Below are positions 8,233 to 18,021 of a DNA stretch of 64,000 nucleotides, piece by piece. A program made the position numbers and the translations under genes. The stretch covers positions 124,001 to 188,000 of the forward strand of contig NZ_CALEJS010000025.1 in the NCBI RefSeq assembly GCF_937898475.1, given 5' to 3'. This stretch comes from an uncultured Chitinophaga sp. (GTDB taxonomy: Bacteria; Bacteroidota; Bacteroidia; Chitinophagales; Chitinophagaceae). The notes under the pieces were generated by a model. The model worked only from the letters and a program-made list of their open reading frames with translations. It had not been told where the DNA came from and ran no database searches. The number at the start of each line of letters is the position of its first letter. Position 1 is the first letter of the stretch.

Positions 8233-11200
8233 ATGCCCACGACCGTAAGATCATACTTCCGCCTGGCAGGTATGACTGCCGGCCTGCTGCTACTGCTGCT
8301 GCCGGTTGCGGGCGCTGCTTTACCTATACTCGTGAGCATCGACGCACGGAACAAACCGCTGGAGGCAGTTATGACGGAGATTGCCAGCCAGACAGGCCTG
8401 AACTTTCACTATGATAAAGCAGACCTGAGCCAGCAACTGAAAAAGAAAATAACCCTTCACTGTAGTAAAACCCCCATAGAAGAAGTACTGGCACTGCTAA
8501 GCCGCCAGACAGGGCTCAAATTCCTTTTAAAAGAAGACAAGATCATTGTAGGAGCAGCCGCCGGAACCATTGCAGATACCGGGCTGCAAACACTTTCCCT
8601 GGCCGAAAAAGAGGTTACCGGACGAATATCCGACCCACAGGGCCGTCCCCTGGCAGGCGCCACCATACTGGTAAAAAATAGCACCAGGGGCACACAGGCC
8701 CTGGCAGACGGTACCTTTTCCATTAAAGGTACCGCAGCTGACGTGCTGGTGTTCCGCTCCGTAGGTCACCTGCATAAAGAAGCCGCCATCGGCGATAATA
8801 ACGAATTCCATATCACCCTGGAAGAAAGTGTTAAAGGGCTGAACGAATTTGTGGTAACCGCCCTGGGTATTTCCAAACAAACCAGTGAACTTACCTACGC
8901 TACCCAGCAGCTGAGCAATGAAGACCTGGCCCGCGTAAAAGATGTGAACGTGATCAACAGCCTCTCCGGCAAAATAGCCGGCGTCAATATCTTCCGCAGT
9001 GCGTCCGGTATTGGCGGCTCTGCCAGGGTGATCCTCAGAGGTAACAAATCTACCCGCGAGAATCAGCCTTTATATGTCATAGACGGCGTACCCATGGCCA
9101 ACTACACGCCTTCCCAGCCGGCCAATATCTGGGGAGAATCCTCCAGCATTGTAGGCAACAGCGGACGCGATGGCGGTGACGGCATCTCCAACCTGAACCC
9201 CGATGATATTGAGACCATCAGCGTACTCAAAGGCGCCTCCGCCGCCGCCCTCTATGGCAGCCAGGCTGCCAACGGCGTAATTGTGATCACTACCAAGAAA
9301 GGCCGTCCCGGCAAAGGGCACATCAGCCTTTCTTCCGATCTTAGCATCGAAACACCCATGCATCTACCCAAACTGCAATACCGCTATGGGCAAAGCATCC
9401 GGCCATATACAGATGATAAAGGGAATCCCCAGCCGGGTTCGGCAGATAGCTGGGGCGCACCGGTAAATGCGCCGGAGCATGTGAAGCCCTTCTTTAATAC
9501 AGGCGTTACCTTTACCAATTCTCTTTCTTTCAGCGGCGGTCTGGATAAGGCGCCCTCCTACTTCTCCTACTCCAATACCACCAATAAAGGCATACTGCCC
9601 AACAGTAAGCTGGACCGTCATACTTTCAATTACCGTGGTTCACTGCGACTGCTGGATAACCGCCTGCTGATTGACGGCAACGTTACCTTCATGATGCAGA
9701 AAGCCTTGAACCGCTCTGCCAGCGGTCTTTATTTCAACCCGCTGACAGGTGTATATAATTTCCCGAGGGGACTTGATTTTGCAGCCTATAAACAATATGA
9801 ATATTTCGACACTTCCCGCGGGCTCATGCTCCAGGACTGGTGGAACATCCGTAACGATAGGGAATGGATAGGCCAGGATGATCAGCAGAACCCCTACTGG
9901 CTCCTGTACAGAAGCCTGCGCGAAGAAGACCGTACCCGCAGTATGGGATCTCTCTCCCTGAAATACCAGCTGGCCAGCTGGCTGAGTATACAGGCCCGGG
10001 GTAGTTTTGACCGCTCTTATGACCAGTATGAGCTGAAAGCCTATGCAGGTACCCAAACGGTATTGTCGCCGCCTAACGGCCGGTATACACTGGAAAAAGA
10101 GACCAATACCCAGCTGTATGGAGATCTCATACTGAGCGCCGCCCGTAAGCTGAATGATCGAATGCGCCTGTCGGCCACCCTGGGCACCAGCATCATGGAT
10201 GTAAAGGCGCATGACAGAACGCTGATCAGCACCAATCAGAATGCCAACCCGGGCCTCAGTATTGCCAACCACTTCTCTGTAGCAGATATTTCCAGCAAAG
10301 CCCTCGACGCGCAGCAATACATTGAACGTAAGCAACTGCAGGCCATATTTGCCAGCGCACAACTGGCCTACCGAAATTATCTCTTCCTGGACCTGACAGG
10401 CCGTAACGACTGGTCAAGCGCCTTCGCCTACACACCTATCGCAGGCAAAGGATACTTCTACTATTCCACCGGGGTGGCGGCCATTCTGAGTGAAATAATG
10501 AAATTGCCGGCAGCAGTTAATTTTGCCAAGCTGCGCGTTTCCTATGCCAAAGTAGGCAATGATATTGCGCCATATATGTCAAATCCCTCCCGTTTCACCT
10601 TACAGACGATAGCCGGTGTCACCAGGATCGCATTCAACACACGCGCACCCTACCCCGGCGTATACCTGAAACCGGAAGACAACCGCTCTGTGGAAGCAGG
10701 TGCAGAAGTACGCCTGCTGGACAGCCGCATTAACTTTGACCTTACCTGGTATAAGAACAATAACTACCAGCAGTATATGGAAGTACCCGCACCCCCTGGC
10801 AGTGGTTACCTGTTCTACTCCACCAACCTGGGCAACATACAGAATACGGGGTTGGAAGCTACTATAACGCTGGTGCCCATACGCACAAAAACATTCCGTT
10901 GGCAGTCTGCTGTCAACTACAGCTTTAACAGGAATAAAGTAATCAGGCTGACCGATCCCGACATACCCGGAGCCGGGCCGGATAACTATTTCATCCTGAC
11001 CGATTTCCAGACCAACATGTACGGTTCCTTCATCAAGGAAGGCGGCTCCTGGGGCGATATCTACAGCAATAAAGAACTGTACAGGAATGATAAAGGCCAG
11101 TATGTAATAGATGGCGACGGCCACCTGAAAACCAATAAAGACCTGCTGAAGAATGTAGGCAATCCCAACCCGCGCTTTACCCTGGGCTGGAATAATACCC

Positions 11201-11685
11201 TGGACTATAAGGGACTTAGCTTCAGCTTCCTGGTAGACGGCAAGTTTGGCGGCAAGGTGATGAGCATTACACAGGCCATCCTGGATGAATATGGGGTGAG
11301 TGAAGCCAGCGCCCGCGCCCGCGACAACGGCGGTGTGGCACTGAACGCCGTGAACGAGAACGGCGAGCCCTTCTCCGGTAAATACGATGCACAGAAATAC
11401 TACAATACCATAGGCGGCCGCGCAGGTATCGGCGAACTGTATATGTACGATGCCACCAATATCCGCCTGCGGGAAATATCGCTCAGCTGGCAGCTGCCCA
11501 TCCATGCTAAATGGATACGGCACCTGCAGGCTGGCATCACAGGCAGGAACCTTTGCTTCTTTAAACTGCATGCGCCATTTGATCCGGAAGTATCCATGAG
11601 CTCCGGTAACGGCCTGCAGGGTATTGATGTATATGGCCAGCCTGCATTAAGAAGTATTGGAATGAATATCAGGGTGGGATTTTAA
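8233..11685 (+). CDS. SusC-family TonB-linked transporter with N-terminal STN signalling domain
   Basis: The 1150-residue protein is longer than its two relatives in the window because of an STN domain at about 30-105 (ISIDARNKPLEAVMTEIASQ). Next come a carboxypeptidase-regulatory-like domain (about 130-210), the plug (VIDGVPMANY and NLNPDDIETISVLKG) and the barrel. An STN domain contacts a FecR protein, and the FecI-like and FecR genes lie directly upstream, so the receptor should both import its ligand and report it. Its SusD partner starts 27 bases downstream. Plug and barrel closely resemble the SusC at 14891-17995, including near-identical plug motifs. Substrate unknown. Confidence 0.96.
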   Translation: MPTTVRSYFRLAGMTAGLLLLLLPVAGAALPILVSIDARNKPLEAVMTEIASQTGLNFHYDKADLSQQLKKKITLHCSKTPIEEVLALLSRQTGLKFLLKEDKIIVGAAAGTIADTGLQTLSLAEKEVTGRISDPQGRPLAGATILVKNSTRGTQALADGTFSIKGTAADVLVFRSVGHLHKEAAIGDNNEFHITLEESVKGLNEFVVTALGISKQTSELTYATQQLSNEDLARVKDVNVINSLSGKIAGVNIFRSASGIGGSARVILRGNKSTRENQPLYVIDGVPMANYTPSQPANIWGESSSIVGNSGRDGGDGISNLNPDDIETISVLKGASAAALYGSQAANGVIVITTKKGRPGKGHISLSSDLSIETPMHLPKLQYRYGQSIRPYTDDKGNPQPGSADSWGAPVNAPEHVKPFFNTGVTFTNSLSFSGGLDKAPSYFSYSNTTNKGILPNSKLDRHTFNYRGSLRLLDNRLLIDGNVTFMMQKALNRSASGLYFNPLTGVYNFPRGLDFAAYKQYEYFDTSRGLMLQDWWNIRNDREWIGQDDQQNPYWLLYRSLREEDRTRSMGSLSLKYQLASWLSIQARGSFDRSYDQYELKAYAGTQTVLSPPNGRYTLEKETNTQLYGDLILSAARKLNDRMRLSATLGTSIMDVKAHDRTLISTNQNANPGLSIANHFSVADISSKALDAQQYIERKQLQAIFASAQLAYRNYLFLDLTGRNDWSSAFAYTPIAGKGYFYYSTGVAAILSEIMKLPAAVNFAKLRVSYAKVGNDIAPYMSNPSRFTLQTIAGVTRIAFNTRAPYPGVYLKPEDNRSVEAGAEVRLLDSRINFDLTWYKNNNYQQYMEVPAPPGSGYLFYSTNLGNIQNTGLEATITLVPIRTKTFRWQSAVNYSFNRNKVIRLTDPDIPGAGPDNYFILTDFQTNMYGSFIKEGGSWGDIYSNKELYRNDKGQYVIDGDGHLKTNKDLLKNVGNPNPRFTLGWNNTLDYKGLSFSFLVDGKFGGKVMSITQAILDEYGVSEASARARDNGGVALNAVNENGEPFSGKYDAQKYYNTIGGRAGIGELYMYDATNIRLREISLSWQLPIHAKWIRHLQAGITGRNLCFFKLHAPFDPEVSMSSGNGLQGIDVYGQPALRSIGMNIRVGF

Positions 11686-11712
11686 GCTAACAAGTGAAAT
11701 TTAATTAGTGAA

Positions 11713-13314
11713 ATGTGGTTTGTACAAAATATGTTCAAACGTGTGATACTGGTATCCTTCATGTGTGAGGTGCTGTGCGGCGCATGCACCAAAAACTTCG
11801 AGGATATTAACAGGAACCCTTATGACTTTAATGAGGATGAACTGAAGCCCGATCTGAAACTGCTGGGCGAACCGCTGGTGCAAACCATGCTCAGCATCAT
11901 CGTCAGTAATGACCCTGCCACAGCGCAGGTACAGCAAAACCTGATAGGCGACATCTACTCCGGTTATATGATGACGCCCACACCTTTTGAATCCAACCGT
12001 AACAATACTACCTACGATCTGCTGGATAACTGGAACAATAAAGTATGGACAGTGGCCTATGGCAACGTCATGCCTAACTGCAGATTTGTACAGGAAAAAT
12101 CCAAAGGCCTGTATTCCGATTTCTACGCATGGGCCCAGCTGCTGCGCGTAGCCGCCATGCATCGCGTCAGTGATGTATTCGGCCCGGTTATCTATACTAA
12201 ATATGGCGTGATCAATCCAGACCGCAGCATAGATTACGATACACAAGAAGAGGCCTACAACGCCTTTTTCTCAGACCTTGCACAGGCTATCGACACGCTT
12301 ACCTCCTATGCTGTGCAGCATTACAACAGCAACTTCACAGCATTTGACCTGGCCTACGGTGGCGACTATTCAAAATGGGTAAAATTCGCCAATACCCTGC
12401 GCCTGCGGCTAGCCATCCGCATCTCGGCGGTCAGCCCCGAAAAGGCGCGCACAGAAGGTGAAGCAGCTTTAAATCACCCGCTTGGACTGCTCAGTACCCC
12501 CGCAGATAATTTCAGCATCAACATTAACCCGGTATCACACCCGTTATATGTGATCTGCTACAAATGGAACGATATCCGCATGGGCGCCCCCATGGAGTCT
12601 ATCATGACCGGCTATCACGACCCCAGGCTGCCCTGCTACTTTGCATGCTCAGACCCACGCGATTCTTCGTATAACGGTATACGTAATGGTGTGAACATTA
12701 CCAGCCGCGATACCTACAGCGGCTTCTCCAAACTGTCTGTACGCCAGTTTGCCGATAACAGGATCCAGCTGATGACTGCTGCTGAGGCCTGGTTCCTGAA
12801 AGCGGAAGCTGCACTCTACGGCTGGAAGAATGCAGGCGATGCAGGCCGCAACTATGAGAACGGCGTTCAGGCCTCCTTTGCACAATACCAGCTTAACAGC
12901 TATTTCCCGGCCTATATCAGCAATCATTCCTATAAGCCCAAACCTTATACAGATCCCAGGAATGCTGTCAACAATATACCTTCCGGCAGCGCATACCTGA
13001 GCAGGATCACTATCCAGTGGGAAAAGAACGCACCCACAGCCGAAAAGCTGGAACGCATCATTACACAAAAATGGATTGCCATGTTCCCCGAAGGGGAAGA
13101 AGCCTGGGCTGAATTCCGCCGAACCGGCTATCCCAGGTTATTCCCCGTTGTAGTAAACTACAGCGGGGGAAAGATCCCTACAGACAAGTTCATCCGCCGT
13201 ATCAGCTTTCCACAGCTGGAATATGCCACCAACCCGGCCGGCGTTGCAAGAGCAGTTAAGGCCCTTGGCGGTCCGGACAATGGCGGAACTCCCCTATGGT
13301 GGGACAGGCAATAA
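11713..13314 (+). CDS. SusD/RagB-family nutrient-binding lipoprotein
   Basis: The 533-residue protein is of usual SusD length. The N-terminus is a lipoprotein signal peptide ending at CGAC, followed by TKNFEDINRNPY. A start at the second Met (11731, MFKRVIL) would give a more ordinary signal peptide and cannot be excluded. The TPR-like SusD core is seen in the segment AAMHRVSDVFGPVIYTKYG. The C-terminal signature is ITQKWIAMFPEGEEAWAEF. It pairs with the STN-type SusC immediately upstream and is closely related to the SusD at 18022-19638. It should capture the ligand at the cell surface. Confidence 0.95.
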   Translation: MWFVQNMFKRVILVSFMCEVLCGACTKNFEDINRNPYDFNEDELKPDLKLLGEPLVQTMLSIIVSNDPATAQVQQNLIGDIYSGYMMTPTPFESNRNNTTYDLLDNWNNKVWTVAYGNVMPNCRFVQEKSKGLYSDFYAWAQLLRVAAMHRVSDVFGPVIYTKYGVINPDRSIDYDTQEEAYNAFFSDLAQAIDTLTSYAVQHYNSNFTAFDLAYGGDYSKWVKFANTLRLRLAIRISAVSPEKARTEGEAALNHPLGLLSTPADNFSININPVSHPLYVICYKWNDIRMGAPMESIMTGYHDPRLPCYFACSDPRDSSYNGIRNGVNITSRDTYSGFSKLSVRQFADNRIQLMTAAEAWFLKAEAALYGWKNAGDAGRNYENGVQASFAQYQLNSYFPAYISNHSYKPKPYTDPRNAVNNIPSGSAYLSRITIQWEKNAPTAEKLERIITQKWIAMFPEGEEAWAEFRRTGYPRLFPVVVNYSGGKIPTDKFIRRISFPQLEYATNPAGVARAVKALGGPDNGGTPLWWDRQ

Positions 13315-13345
13315 GGCGTACCTTTAAGAAAACCATACCACGCTT

Positions 13346-14656
13346 ATGGATGTGAACGTTTTCTGGTTCCGCCGCGACCTGCGGCTGGAAGATAATGCAG
13401 GATTATATCACGCACTGAAAAAAGATAAACCCGTATTGCCCGTCTTTATCTTTGATACCGATATCCTGGACCAGCTGGATAATAAAGCAGACCTCCGCGT
13501 GGAATTCATTCACTCCGCCCTTGAAAAGCTGCAACAGCAGCTCACAGAAAACGGCACTACACTGGAAGTTTATCATGGTAAACCTTTACAGGTATTTAAA
13601 CAACTGCTCTCAACATACAACATCGGTACCGTATTCACCAATCACGATTACGAACCCTATGCCATTGCAAGGGATAATGCAGTACGTAAATTACTGCAGG
13701 ATAACGGCGTTGCTTTTGATACCTTCAAAGATCAGGTGATCTTTGAGAAGAACGAAGTGATGAAGGATGATGGCAGACCATACACCGTGTTCACACCTTA
13801 CAGCAAACGCTGGCTGGCCACACTGGATGATCACCATACCGTAGGTTACCCGGTAAAACGGCACCTCAGCAACTTTTTTCATCAGCCCGCAAAACAGCTG
13901 CCTTCCCTGGCATCCATCGGGTTCAGGCCAGGCAGCCAGCCCTTTCCGGATGCCATACCGGATGACAACACTTTACGGCAATACGAAAAGCAACGCGATT
14001 TTCCGGCTCTCGAAGGCACCACCAGGATAGGTGTGCACCTGCGCTTTGGCACCATCAGCATCCGCGATCTTGTACGCCGGGCAGCAGCACTGAGCCCCGT
14101 TTACCTGAAAGAGCTGGTATGGCGCGAGTTTTACCAGATGATCCTCTGGCATTTTCCCCATGTAGGACAAGGCAAGGCTTTCAGACCGGAATACGATCAT
14201 ATCAACTGGCGTGATAATGAAGCGGATTTTGAACGCTGGTGCAATGGCACTACCGGCTATCCTATTGTGGATGCAGGTATGCGCGAACTCAGCGCAACTG
14301 GTTTTATGCACAATCGCGTGCGCATGATCACTGCCTCCTTCCTGTCCAAACACCTGTTGATAGACTGGCGCTGGGGCGAGGCCTGGTTTGCTGAAAAACT
14401 GCTGGACTATGAGCTGGCCTCCAATAACGGGAACTGGCAATGGGCCGCCGGTACCGGTTGCGATGCAGCGCCCTATTTCCGGATATTCAATCCCACCCTT
14501 CAGGCAAAGAAATTTGATCCTAAATTGGAATATATCAGGAAATGGATACCAGAACTGAATAGCCTTGATTATCCACAACCGGTTGTAGCGCATGAATTTG
14601 CCCGTCAACGTTGCCTGGAAGCATATAGTAAAGCACTGAAAAATGTGTATCCATAA
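13346..14656 (+). CDS. phrB: class I deoxyribodipyrimidine photolyase
   Basis: This FAD enzyme would split UV-induced cyclobutane pyrimidine dimers using light. The 436-residue length fits the family. Residues 1-130 are the Rossmann-like antenna domain (VNVFWFRRDLRLEDNAGLYHAL). The C-terminal helical FAD domain shows TRIGVHLRFGTISIRDLV, NRVRMITASFLSKHLL, DWRWGEAWFA and NGNWQWAAGTG. The last motif and YFRIFNPTLQAKKFDP are hallmarks of CPD photolyases. The gene starts 31 bases after a SusD stop, with no terminator visible between, so it is probably co-transcribed with the uptake genes. It separates two duplicated SusC/SusD pairs. A cryptochrome-type function is possible but less likely. Confidence 0.93.
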   Translation: MDVNVFWFRRDLRLEDNAGLYHALKKDKPVLPVFIFDTDILDQLDNKADLRVEFIHSALEKLQQQLTENGTTLEVYHGKPLQVFKQLLSTYNIGTVFTNHDYEPYAIARDNAVRKLLQDNGVAFDTFKDQVIFEKNEVMKDDGRPYTVFTPYSKRWLATLDDHHTVGYPVKRHLSNFFHQPAKQLPSLASIGFRPGSQPFPDAIPDDNTLRQYEKQRDFPALEGTTRIGVHLRFGTISIRDLVRRAAALSPVYLKELVWREFYQMILWHFPHVGQGKAFRPEYDHINWRDNEADFERWCNGTTGYPIVDAGMRELSATGFMHNRVRMITASFLSKHLLIDWRWGEAWFAEKLLDYELASNNGNWQWAAGTGCDAAPYFRIFNPTLQAKKFDPKLEYIRKWIPELNSLDYPQPVVAHEFARQRCLEAYSKALKNVYP

Positions 14657-14890
14657 AAATACATAAGCCAACGAAGCCGGGCAGCCCTGATATTATAATC
14701 AAAAAAGTTTTCCGGCACGATAGTACTTCCTTTCTTTTTGCACGACCCCTATTCTGCATCCGCCATTGGATACGGCCATGCACTTGCATTAACACTAGTG
14801 AAATGAAGTTATGAATAACTTAAAAAACACAGCTATATGCTGAGGGGGAGAAGTATTGCCCATACATGAACAATTCAACCAAAAACACAT

Positions 14891-17800
14891 ATGAACAGAA
14901 AATCACGTCTCTCATGGACATGCAAACCTGCAAGTCTTCTGCTCTGCCTCATACTGGCGGGAGATGCGCAACTGCATGCTGTTGCAGCCGCCACAACCCT
15001 GACCTATAAAGCGGCCGAACAGGAAATCACAGGAACCGTGCACGATGCACAGGGGTTGCCGCTGCCAGGTGTTACCGTTCAGGTAAAAGGCAGTAATAAA
15101 GGCACCCAGACCAATGCTGATGGTATCTTCAAAATCAGCGCTAACCCCGGCGACGTACTGGTGTTCAGCTCCATTGGATTTGTTGCCACAGAAGTACCTG
15201 TTGGTAATGGTACTACCATGAATGTAACCCTGCAGGGAAATGTAAGAGGATTGAATGAACTGGTGGTAACTGCCCTCGGCGTTAAAAAGGCGCCCAAGTC
15301 ACTCACCTATTCTACCCAGCGCATAGGCAGCGAAGAACTGACCACTGCCAAGGATCCCAACCTGATGAACTCCCTCAACGGCAAAGTAGCCGGCGTTAAT
15401 ATCAGCCGCAGCAGCGGCGGCGCGGGCGGCTCCGTAAAAGTATTGCTGCGCGGTAATAAATCCGCGCAGGGCACCAATCAGCCGCTGTATGTAATAGATG
15501 GTATCCCCATGACCAACTACTCTGTACAGCAGCCCAACAGCACCTGGGGTGGAGATGGCAACATCAGCTATGCTCCCGGCCGCGATGGTGGCGATGGTAT
15601 TTCCAACCTGAACCCCGATGATATTGAAAGCATCTCTGTGCTGAAAGGAGCTTCTGCCGCCGCATTATATGGCAGCCAGGCAGGTAATGGTGTGATCCTG
15701 ATCACCACTAAAAAAGGAAAATCAGGTACTACCAAAGTAGATTTCTCCAGCAGCTTCACAGTAGATAAAGTAGCTATCAAGCCCGAGTTCCAGAACGCAT
15801 ATGGCCAGGATCCCGATGCTGCCACACAAAGCTGGGGCCCTGCTATTAACGGCGGCCATGATAACCTGGACGACTTTTACCGCAGCGGTAATACCTGGAT
15901 CAATTCCATCGGTCTCTCAGGCGGTACAGAGAAAACACAAACCTATTTCTCTTATGCCAATACCCGCTCCAGCGGTATCATACCTGAAAATAAACTGTCA
16001 CGTCACAATATCACCTTCCGCGAAACAGGTCGCTTCCTTAACGACAAGCTGACGCTGGACGGAAGCGCCAACGTGATCATTCAGAAGGTGAACAATGCAC
16101 CGGTAACAGGTTTGTATTTCAACCCGCTTACCGGCTTGTATCTCTTCCCAAGAGGCCTGGATTTAAAACCGTATAAAGACAATATCGAAAAGTTCAACGA
16201 AGTAAGGCAGATCAACCTGCAGAACTGGCCCTTCAATGAAGACGTACAACAAAATCCCTACTGGATCATCCACCGCAATGCCAGCATCACCGAGCGTACA
16301 AGAACGCTCTTCAGCGCAAGCGCCCGCTATGAGTTCACCGACTGGCTGAACATTCAGGCACGCGGCAATATGGACCGTACCAACGATACCTACGATGCAA
16401 ACATCTACGCAGGTACACACGGCGTATTATCTGGTCCCAACGGCCGATACATTACCAGCAACCTCACCACTACACAGTTCTATGGCGACGTGATCCTGAA
16501 CTTCTCCAAATCGTTCAATGATATCAAGCTGAACGCATTGGTAGGTAGCAGCATCACTGATACCAAAACCAAAGGCATGCGCGCAGATTCCTATAACGGT
16601 AACCTGTACATCGCCAACTTCTTTACCATCCAGAACATGACACCGGGCAGCGCCATCGTTACAGAACCTGCACGTCATGAACAGCTGCAGGCGGTATTTG
16701 GCAACGCCAGCATCTCTTATAAAGACCTGGTGTTCCTTGATCTTACCGGGCGTAACGACTGGTCATCTAAATTAAGCCGCACACCTAACGGTTCTTACTT
16801 CTATCCTTCCGTAGGTCTGTCCTTTATCCTGCACGATATGCTGAAACTGCCCGAGCCGGTGAGCTATGCAAAACTGAGAGGTTCTTACGCAGTAGTAGGT
16901 AACTCCGTGCCCATCTACGTTACCTATCCGGTGAACAGGCTGGGCGCCGTAGGCGGTACCATCGACTTCAATACTATTCAGCCTTTCGATGACCTGAAAC
17001 CTGAAAAAACCAAATCACTTGAAATCGGTACTGAATGGCGCTTCCTGAAAGACGCGCTGAGCCTGGACTTTACCTGGTACAAAACCAATACTACCAACCA
17101 GTACTTCCAGATCGCGGTACCACCGGGCACCGGTTACAGCTTCCGCTACATCAACGCAGGCGATATACAGAACTCCGGTATAGAAGTATTGCTGGGTTAC
17201 AACCTTATCCAGACCAAATACTTTAAATGGAATACCACCATCAACTACTCCCGCAATAAGAACGAGGTAAAGAAACTGGCACCGGATATCGACCGCTTTG
17301 TACTCACAGATCCCGGATCTAATGCCTATACTTCTGTGATCGAAGTAGGCGGCTCCTATGGTGATATCTTCGGCAGGGTGTTCCAGCGCGATGAACAGGG
17401 CCGCATAATGATCGGCGCCAACGGCGTTCCGCTGGTAGAAGGCGATCAGCAATACATCGGCAACCCCAATCCTAAATGGCAGGCCGGCTGGAACAACAGC
17501 TTTAACTATAAGAACCTGAGCCTGAGCTTCCTGGTGGATGGCAAATTTGGCGGACAGGTACTATCGCTTACACAGGCCATGCTAGACCAGTACGGCGTAT
17601 CTAAAGTAACCGGCGATGCACGCGCCAACGGCAGTGTAGCCATTAACGGTGTAAGCGCAGATACCAAAGAAGCTGTTACCAGCATCGATCCTAAAGTGTG
17701 GTACACTACCATCGGCGGCCGTGCAGGCGTGAGCAGCGAGTATATCTACAGCGCTTCTACTGTAAGACTGCGCGAAGCTGCTATCGGTTACTCCTTACCT

Positions 17801-17995
17801 GCTTCCATTCTGAAAGGCAGCTTTGTGAAAAACCTGAAACTGTCGCTCATCGGCCGTAACCTGATCTATTTCCACAAAAAGGCGCCCTATGATCCGGAAG
17901 TGACCATGTCTACCGGTAACGGGCTTTCAGGTGTTGACGTATTCAGCCTGCCTGCTACACGCAGCTTTGGCGCTAACCTGAATGTGACCTTTTAA
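14891..17995 (+). CDS. SusC-family TonB-linked transporter, paralogue without STN domain
   Basis: The 1034-residue protein has a signal peptide (residues 1-35), a carboxypeptidase-regulatory-like domain at about 45-120 (ITGTVHDAQGLPLPGVTVQV), the plug (VIDGIPMTNY, NLNPDDIESISVLKG) and a barrel. It lacks the STN domain of the relative at 8233-11685, although plug and barrel motifs match closely (YFNPLTG.Y.FPRGLD, DLTGRNDWSS, LVDGKFGG). This points to duplication of a SusC/SusD pair followed by loss or gain of the signalling domain. It presumably imports a related ligand without signalling itself. The 234 bases upstream hold no other gene and no clear consensus promoter. Confidence 0.96.
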   Translation: MNRKSRLSWTCKPASLLLCLILAGDAQLHAVAAATTLTYKAAEQEITGTVHDAQGLPLPGVTVQVKGSNKGTQTNADGIFKISANPGDVLVFSSIGFVATEVPVGNGTTMNVTLQGNVRGLNELVVTALGVKKAPKSLTYSTQRIGSEELTTAKDPNLMNSLNGKVAGVNISRSSGGAGGSVKVLLRGNKSAQGTNQPLYVIDGIPMTNYSVQQPNSTWGGDGNISYAPGRDGGDGISNLNPDDIESISVLKGASAAALYGSQAGNGVILITTKKGKSGTTKVDFSSSFTVDKVAIKPEFQNAYGQDPDAATQSWGPAINGGHDNLDDFYRSGNTWINSIGLSGGTEKTQTYFSYANTRSSGIIPENKLSRHNITFRETGRFLNDKLTLDGSANVIIQKVNNAPVTGLYFNPLTGLYLFPRGLDLKPYKDNIEKFNEVRQINLQNWPFNEDVQQNPYWIIHRNASITERTRTLFSASARYEFTDWLNIQARGNMDRTNDTYDANIYAGTHGVLSGPNGRYITSNLTTTQFYGDVILNFSKSFNDIKLNALVGSSITDTKTKGMRADSYNGNLYIANFFTIQNMTPGSAIVTEPARHEQLQAVFGNASISYKDLVFLDLTGRNDWSSKLSRTPNGSYFYPSVGLSFILHDMLKLPEPVSYAKLRGSYAVVGNSVPIYVTYPVNRLGAVGGTIDFNTIQPFDDLKPEKTKSLEIGTEWRFLKDALSLDFTWYKTNTTNQYFQIAVPPGTGYSFRYINAGDIQNSGIEVLLGYNLIQTKYFKWNTTINYSRNKNEVKKLAPDIDRFVLTDPGSNAYTSVIEVGGSYGDIFGRVFQRDEQGRIMIGANGVPLVEGDQQYIGNPNPKWQAGWNNSFNYKNLSLSFLVDGKFGGQVLSLTQAMLDQYGVSKVTGDARANGSVAINGVSADTKEAVTSIDPKVWYTTIGGRAGVSSEYIYSASTVRLREAAIGYSLPASILKGSFVKNLKLSLIGRNLIYFHKKAPYDPEVTMSTGNGLSGVDVFSLPATRSFGANLNVTF

Positions 17996-18021
17996 GTAAC
18001 TCACTAAAAAAACAAAGGAAG

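Noticed and set aside
10600..11571. A 323-residue minus-strand frame inside the SusC gene
   Set aside because: It lies fully opposite the clear SusC barrel region and has no recognisable domain or signal. It is a shadow of the coding strand.
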